A DNA stretch of 7,268 nucleotides from DASVXQ01 sp036392615. Its GTDB lineage: Bacteria > Actinomycetota > CALGFH01. The notes below the pieces were generated by a model. It saw only the letters and a program-made list of their open reading frames with translations, did no database searches and was not told the origin of the DNA. Location: contig DASVXQ010000665.1 in assembly GCA_036392615.1 (NCBI GenBank), forward strand, positions 1 through 7,268, written 5' to 3'. The translations under genes and the position numbers were made by a program. Of the stretch, positions 5,072 through 7,268 are shown piece by piece (positions within the stretch are counted from its first letter, which is position 1; each line of letters starts with the position of its first letter).

Positions 5072-6997
5072 ATGAACCAGGCACGCAACGACGGGTACCA
5101 CGACCACGAGTGGTACGAGGACGAGCGGCAGCTGCCCCCCTCCCTCGGGGTGTGGCCGCTCGGCCGGACGTACGTCCATTCCAGCGACGGCGCGCTGAAC
5201 ACCGGCTCGTCGAATGGGCACGCGGCCCCGTCGAGCAACGGCCACGGCACCCCCTCCGCAAACGGCCACCGGCGCCCCTCCCCCGACGGCTACGGCGCGC
5301 CGTCCGCCAACGGCCACTCGGCCAACGGGCGGGGCGGCCGTCCGGCGGAGCGCGGTGCCGGCTGGCCGGGCGGGCGGCCGGGGCCGTACCCGGTGGACGA
5401 CCGCGGCCCGGAGCGGGACTGGGACGACGAGCCGAGCGTCGGCGGCGCGGGCCACATCGCCGTGCCGCGATTCACCGGAGACGACGCCGGTGCCACGCCG
5501 CTGTACGACCGGCTGGCGGCGGCGCCGGCGGAGACCGGCCGCCCTGGGGAGGGGCGGCCGGCCCTGTACCAGGTAGGCGGCAAGTACCGCGGGGACGACT
5601 GGCCGACCGACCCGGGCTTCCGCCGGGGCGACCTCGGCCTCGAGGAGTTCCTCGACGACGACGCCGACCTGGACCCGACCGCGGACCGCGGACGCCGTGG
5701 CGGCCGGGGCTTCGACCCCGGCTTCGGCGGGCCCGACCCCGGCTTCGGCGGGCCCCTCCGCGGCGCCGGTCGCGACGTCCGCGACGACCCCTGGGAGCGG
5801 CTGGAACGGCTCGGCGCCGGCGACGACCTCGGCTACGGCAGCGACGGCGACCGCGGGCACGACCCCGGATATGGCCCCGGGTACGGCGGCCCCGGCCCGA
5901 GCCACGGCCCGCTGGGCGGCCGGGGCGACCATCCCCGCGACGACGGCGGCCGCGGCCGCCAGGACTGGTACCAGCAGGACGGCTATCCCCCGCCCGCGCA
6001 TGGCCAGGGTCCCGGCTGGGGCCCCGACACCGGCCGCCGCAACCCGCAGCGGCCGGCCGCCGCGTACGGCGCCGGCGCGGGTGCGCCTGCGCCGCGGCCA
6101 GAGCGCGCCGGCCGAGTGCGCCCGGACCCGGAGCCGGTGACGCAGCTCCGGCCGGGCTCGGCCGCGGCGCAGGCGCAGGGGCAGCGCGAGACCTGGGAGC
6201 GCAACGTCACCCCGGCGGCGCGGGTCGCCGCGGTCGAGGACGCCAAGCTGCTGGCCTTCCTGCACGACCTGATCCAACGGGTCAGGAGGATCCCGTCGCT
6301 GTACCCGCGGCTGGTGTTCGTGGTGGTCGGCTACGCGGCGATCACCTCGCTGGCGGCCGCCTACGCCGAGAAGGTCCCGCTGCCGATCACCGCCAGCCTG
6401 GTGGTCATCCCGTCGGCGGGCATCATCTTCAACATGGGCATGCGCTACCCCGACTGGGGCCGGCGCGCGCTGGTCGGCTGGATCGCCGGGGTCATCGCCA
6501 CGATCATCTACGACTGTCTGCGGCTGTCGCTGGTCAAGGTGGGCATCTGGGGCGACCCGATCCCCGGGATCGGCCGGCTGGTGTTCCAGGACCCGCACGC
6601 CAACTTCGCCTGGGGCTACCTGTGGCGCTTCGCCGGCAACGGCGGCGGCATGGGCATCGCCTACACCATGCTCCCCTGGCGGGGCTGGAAGAGCGGCGTG
6701 ATCTACGGGACGCTGATCTGCACCGGCCTGGCGGGGCTGCTGTACTTCTTCCCGGTGGCGCAGGTGCACTTCTTCCCGCTCACGCCGATCACCGCACTGG
6801 GCGGCTACGCCGGCCACTGGGTCTACGGCGCGGTGCTCGGCAAGATCACCTCGTGGTGGCTGCCGCCCGTGGAGCTGGGCCGCATCCACGGGCGCCTGAC
6901 CGCCCGGCTGATCCACCCCGGCCACCGGCCCCGTCACGAGCGGCAGTCCACCGACCGCGCCGAGCCGCGCCGCGGCGCCGCCCGCCGGAGCGCCTAG
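5072..6997 (+). CDS. Unknown integral membrane protein with long disordered repeat-rich N-terminus
   Basis: The 641-residue product matches no family I recognise. Residues 1-372 are low-complexity and rich in Gly, Asp, Pro and Arg. They include an octad repeat with NGH at 48-50, 56-58, 64-66 and 80-82 (a PDGY variant falls at the 72 position), a twice-repeated DPGFGGP, and an acidic patch near 194-200. There is no signal peptide, so this tail is probably cytoplasmic. A basic amphipathic stretch (AFLHDLIQRVRRIPSLYPR, just before 414) leads into about six membrane segments near 414-432, 438-457, 466-484, 514-534, 542-562 and 570-592. Notable loops are YDCLRLSL after segment 3 and FAGNGGGMG in segment 4. 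A basic tail ends the protein. ATG 5072 is the first plausible start; its ribosome binding site is weak (GAGAAAG, 12 bases upstream). A CelR/CebR operator lies 127 bp upstream. Its stop is 15 bp from that of the convergent aldo/keto reductase. Confidence 0.85.
   Translation: MNQARNDGYHDHEWYEDERQLPPSLGVWPLGRTYVHSSDGALNTGSSNGHAAPSSNGHGTPSANGHRRPSPDGYGAPSANGHSANGRGGRPAERGAGWPGGRPGPYPVDDRGPERDWDDEPSVGGAGHIAVPRFTGDDAGATPLYDRLAAAPAETGRPGEGRPALYQVGGKYRGDDWPTDPGFRRGDLGLEEFLDDDADLDPTADRGRRGGRGFDPGFGGPDPGFGGPLRGAGRDVRDDPWERLERLGAGDDLGYGSDGDRGHDPGYGPGYGGPGPSHGPLGGRGDHPRDDGGRGRQDWYQQDGYPPPAHGQGPGWGPDTGRRNPQRPAAAYGAGAGAPAPRPERAGRVRPDPEPVTQLRPGSAAAQAQGQRETWERNVTPAARVAAVEDAKLLAFLHDLIQRVRRIPSLYPRLVFVVVGYAAITSLAAAYAEKVPLPITASLVVIPSAGIIFNMGMRYPDWGRRALVGWIAGVIATIIYDCLRLSLVKVGIWGDPIPGIGRLVFQDPHANFAWGYLWRFAGNGGGMGIAYTMLPWRGWKSGVIYGTLICTGLAGLLYFFPVAQVHFFPLTPITALGGYAGHWVYGAVLGKITSWWLPPVELGRIHGRLTARLIHPGHRPRHERQSTDRAEPRRGAARRSA
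5210..5329 (+). repeat. Octapeptide S-x-N-G-H-x-x-P coding repeat
   Basis: Within the membrane protein gene, units with NGH spaced exactly 8 residues apart begin at 5213, 5237, 5261 and 5309; a degenerate unit (PDGY) fills the 5285 position and a partial NGR follows at 5324. The 24-bp DNA units have diverged by substitutions, mostly at third bases and at the two variable residues. This points to old duplications kept for the amino-acid pattern rather than recent slippage. Confidence 0.75.
5714..5755 (+). repeat. Perfect 21-bp tandem duplication encoding DPGFGGP twice
   Basis: Two identical adjacent 21-bp units (5714-5734 and 5735-5755) lie in frame in the disordered part of the membrane protein. 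Because even third bases are identical, this duplication is probably recent, and the site may vary in copy number between strains. Confidence 0.85.
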
Positions 6998-7012
6998 CAG
7001 CCGCCGACCGCG

Positions 7013-7268
7013 CTACACCCAGGGCAGTTTGCCGCGCTCGGCCCAGTACCGCTCCGGCGGCATGGCGAGCTGGGCGAGCTCGGCCAGGTCGTCGGCGTCC
7101 AGCTCCAGCCCCTCGGCGGCGAGGTTGCCGCGGAGCTGCCGCGGGTTGACCGCGCCGGACAGCGCCACGTCGACCCAGGGGTTGGCCAGCACCGCGGCGA
7201 TCGCCACCGCGTCGACCGAGGTGCCGTGGCGGTCGGCGACGCGGTGCAGCACGCGCTGCTCGGCGCCG
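7013..7268 (-). CDS. Aldo/keto reductase, C-terminal fragment
   Basis: The frame is open to the right window edge, so only the last 84 residues are seen. They read as the C-terminal part of a TIM-barrel NAD(P)H-dependent aldo/keto reductase. A helix (VADRHGTSVDAVAIAAVLA) precedes a strand and the cofactor-binding segment SGAVNPRQLRGNLAA, followed by the final helix (DADDLAELAQL) and a short tail ending in KLPWV. The catalytic Asp/Tyr/Lys/His residues lie off the window. A GTG at 7252 is internal, because family similarity continues upstream of it. The gene is convergent with the membrane protein across 15 bp. The substrate is unknown. Confidence 0.85.
   Translation of the reverse strand, partial: GAEQRVLHRVADRHGTSVDAVAIAAVLANPWVDVALSGAVNPRQLRGNLAAEGLELDADDLAELAQLAMPPERYWAERGKLPWV

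Noticed and set aside
6195..6203. TGGGAGCGC inside the membrane protein gene
   Set aside because: Partial operator match within coding sequence, lacking the second arm; explained by Trp-Glu-Arg codons.
4776..6937. Upstream extension of the CBM6-tail frame across the membrane protein region (to 6937)
   Set aside because: Only the last 53 or so codons look like protein. The rest is antisense to the membrane protein and reads through the operators, so the open frame there is a GC effect.
5011..7149. 712-residue plus-strand frame overlapping the membrane protein
   Set aside because: Arg/Pro-rich shadow; the alternative frame shows clean membrane helices and a sensible stop.

Overview
This window comes from a high-GC actinobacterial chromosome. 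Coding regions have strongly GC-biased third positions, long antisense shadow ORFs occur everywhere, the histidine kinase is of the actinobacterial HisKA_3/NarL type, and the thiolase resembles mycobacterial FadA3. The sequence does not identify the genus. No RNA genes, CRISPR arrays or insertion sequences were seen.

Layout, left to right. (1) A minus-strand sensor histidine kinase whose last few residues lie off the left edge; its response regulator would be expected just beyond. (2) A minus-strand EHN-type epoxide hydrolase, divergent from (3) a plus-strand MarR-family regulator. The short gap between them holds two near-identical palindromes (core GACAGCATGCTGTC). One overlaps the -35 box of a good predicted hydrolase promoter and the other sits at its +1, a textbook layout for a self-repressing MarR switch. 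(4) A convergent minus-strand acetyl-CoA acetyltransferase (FadA3-like thiolase). (5) A short minus-strand relic of a secreted CBM6-bearing carbohydrate-active enzyme. It keeps a promoter, operator, ribosome binding site, start codon and the CBM6 C-terminus, but most of the gene is missing and the frame changes. (6) A plus-strand 641-residue protein of unknown family, with a long disordered Gly/Asp/Pro-rich N-terminus containing an octapeptide Asn-Gly-His repeat and a C-terminal domain of about six membrane helices. (7) The C-terminal end of a minus-strand aldo/keto reductase running off the right edge.

The most interesting region is 4553-5072. Two perfect 16-bp palindromes with the core TGGGAGCGCTCCCA, the published CelR/CebR operator of actinobacterial cellulose regulons, lie between the dead CBM6 gene and the unknown membrane protein. 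The enzyme has decayed but its operator is intact, and the second operator sits upstream of the membrane protein. The membrane protein may therefore belong, or have belonged, to a cello-oligosaccharide-responsive regulon. The marR/epoxide hydrolase pair is a second self-contained regulatory unit. The thiolase and the aldo/keto reductase look like ordinary metabolic genes.
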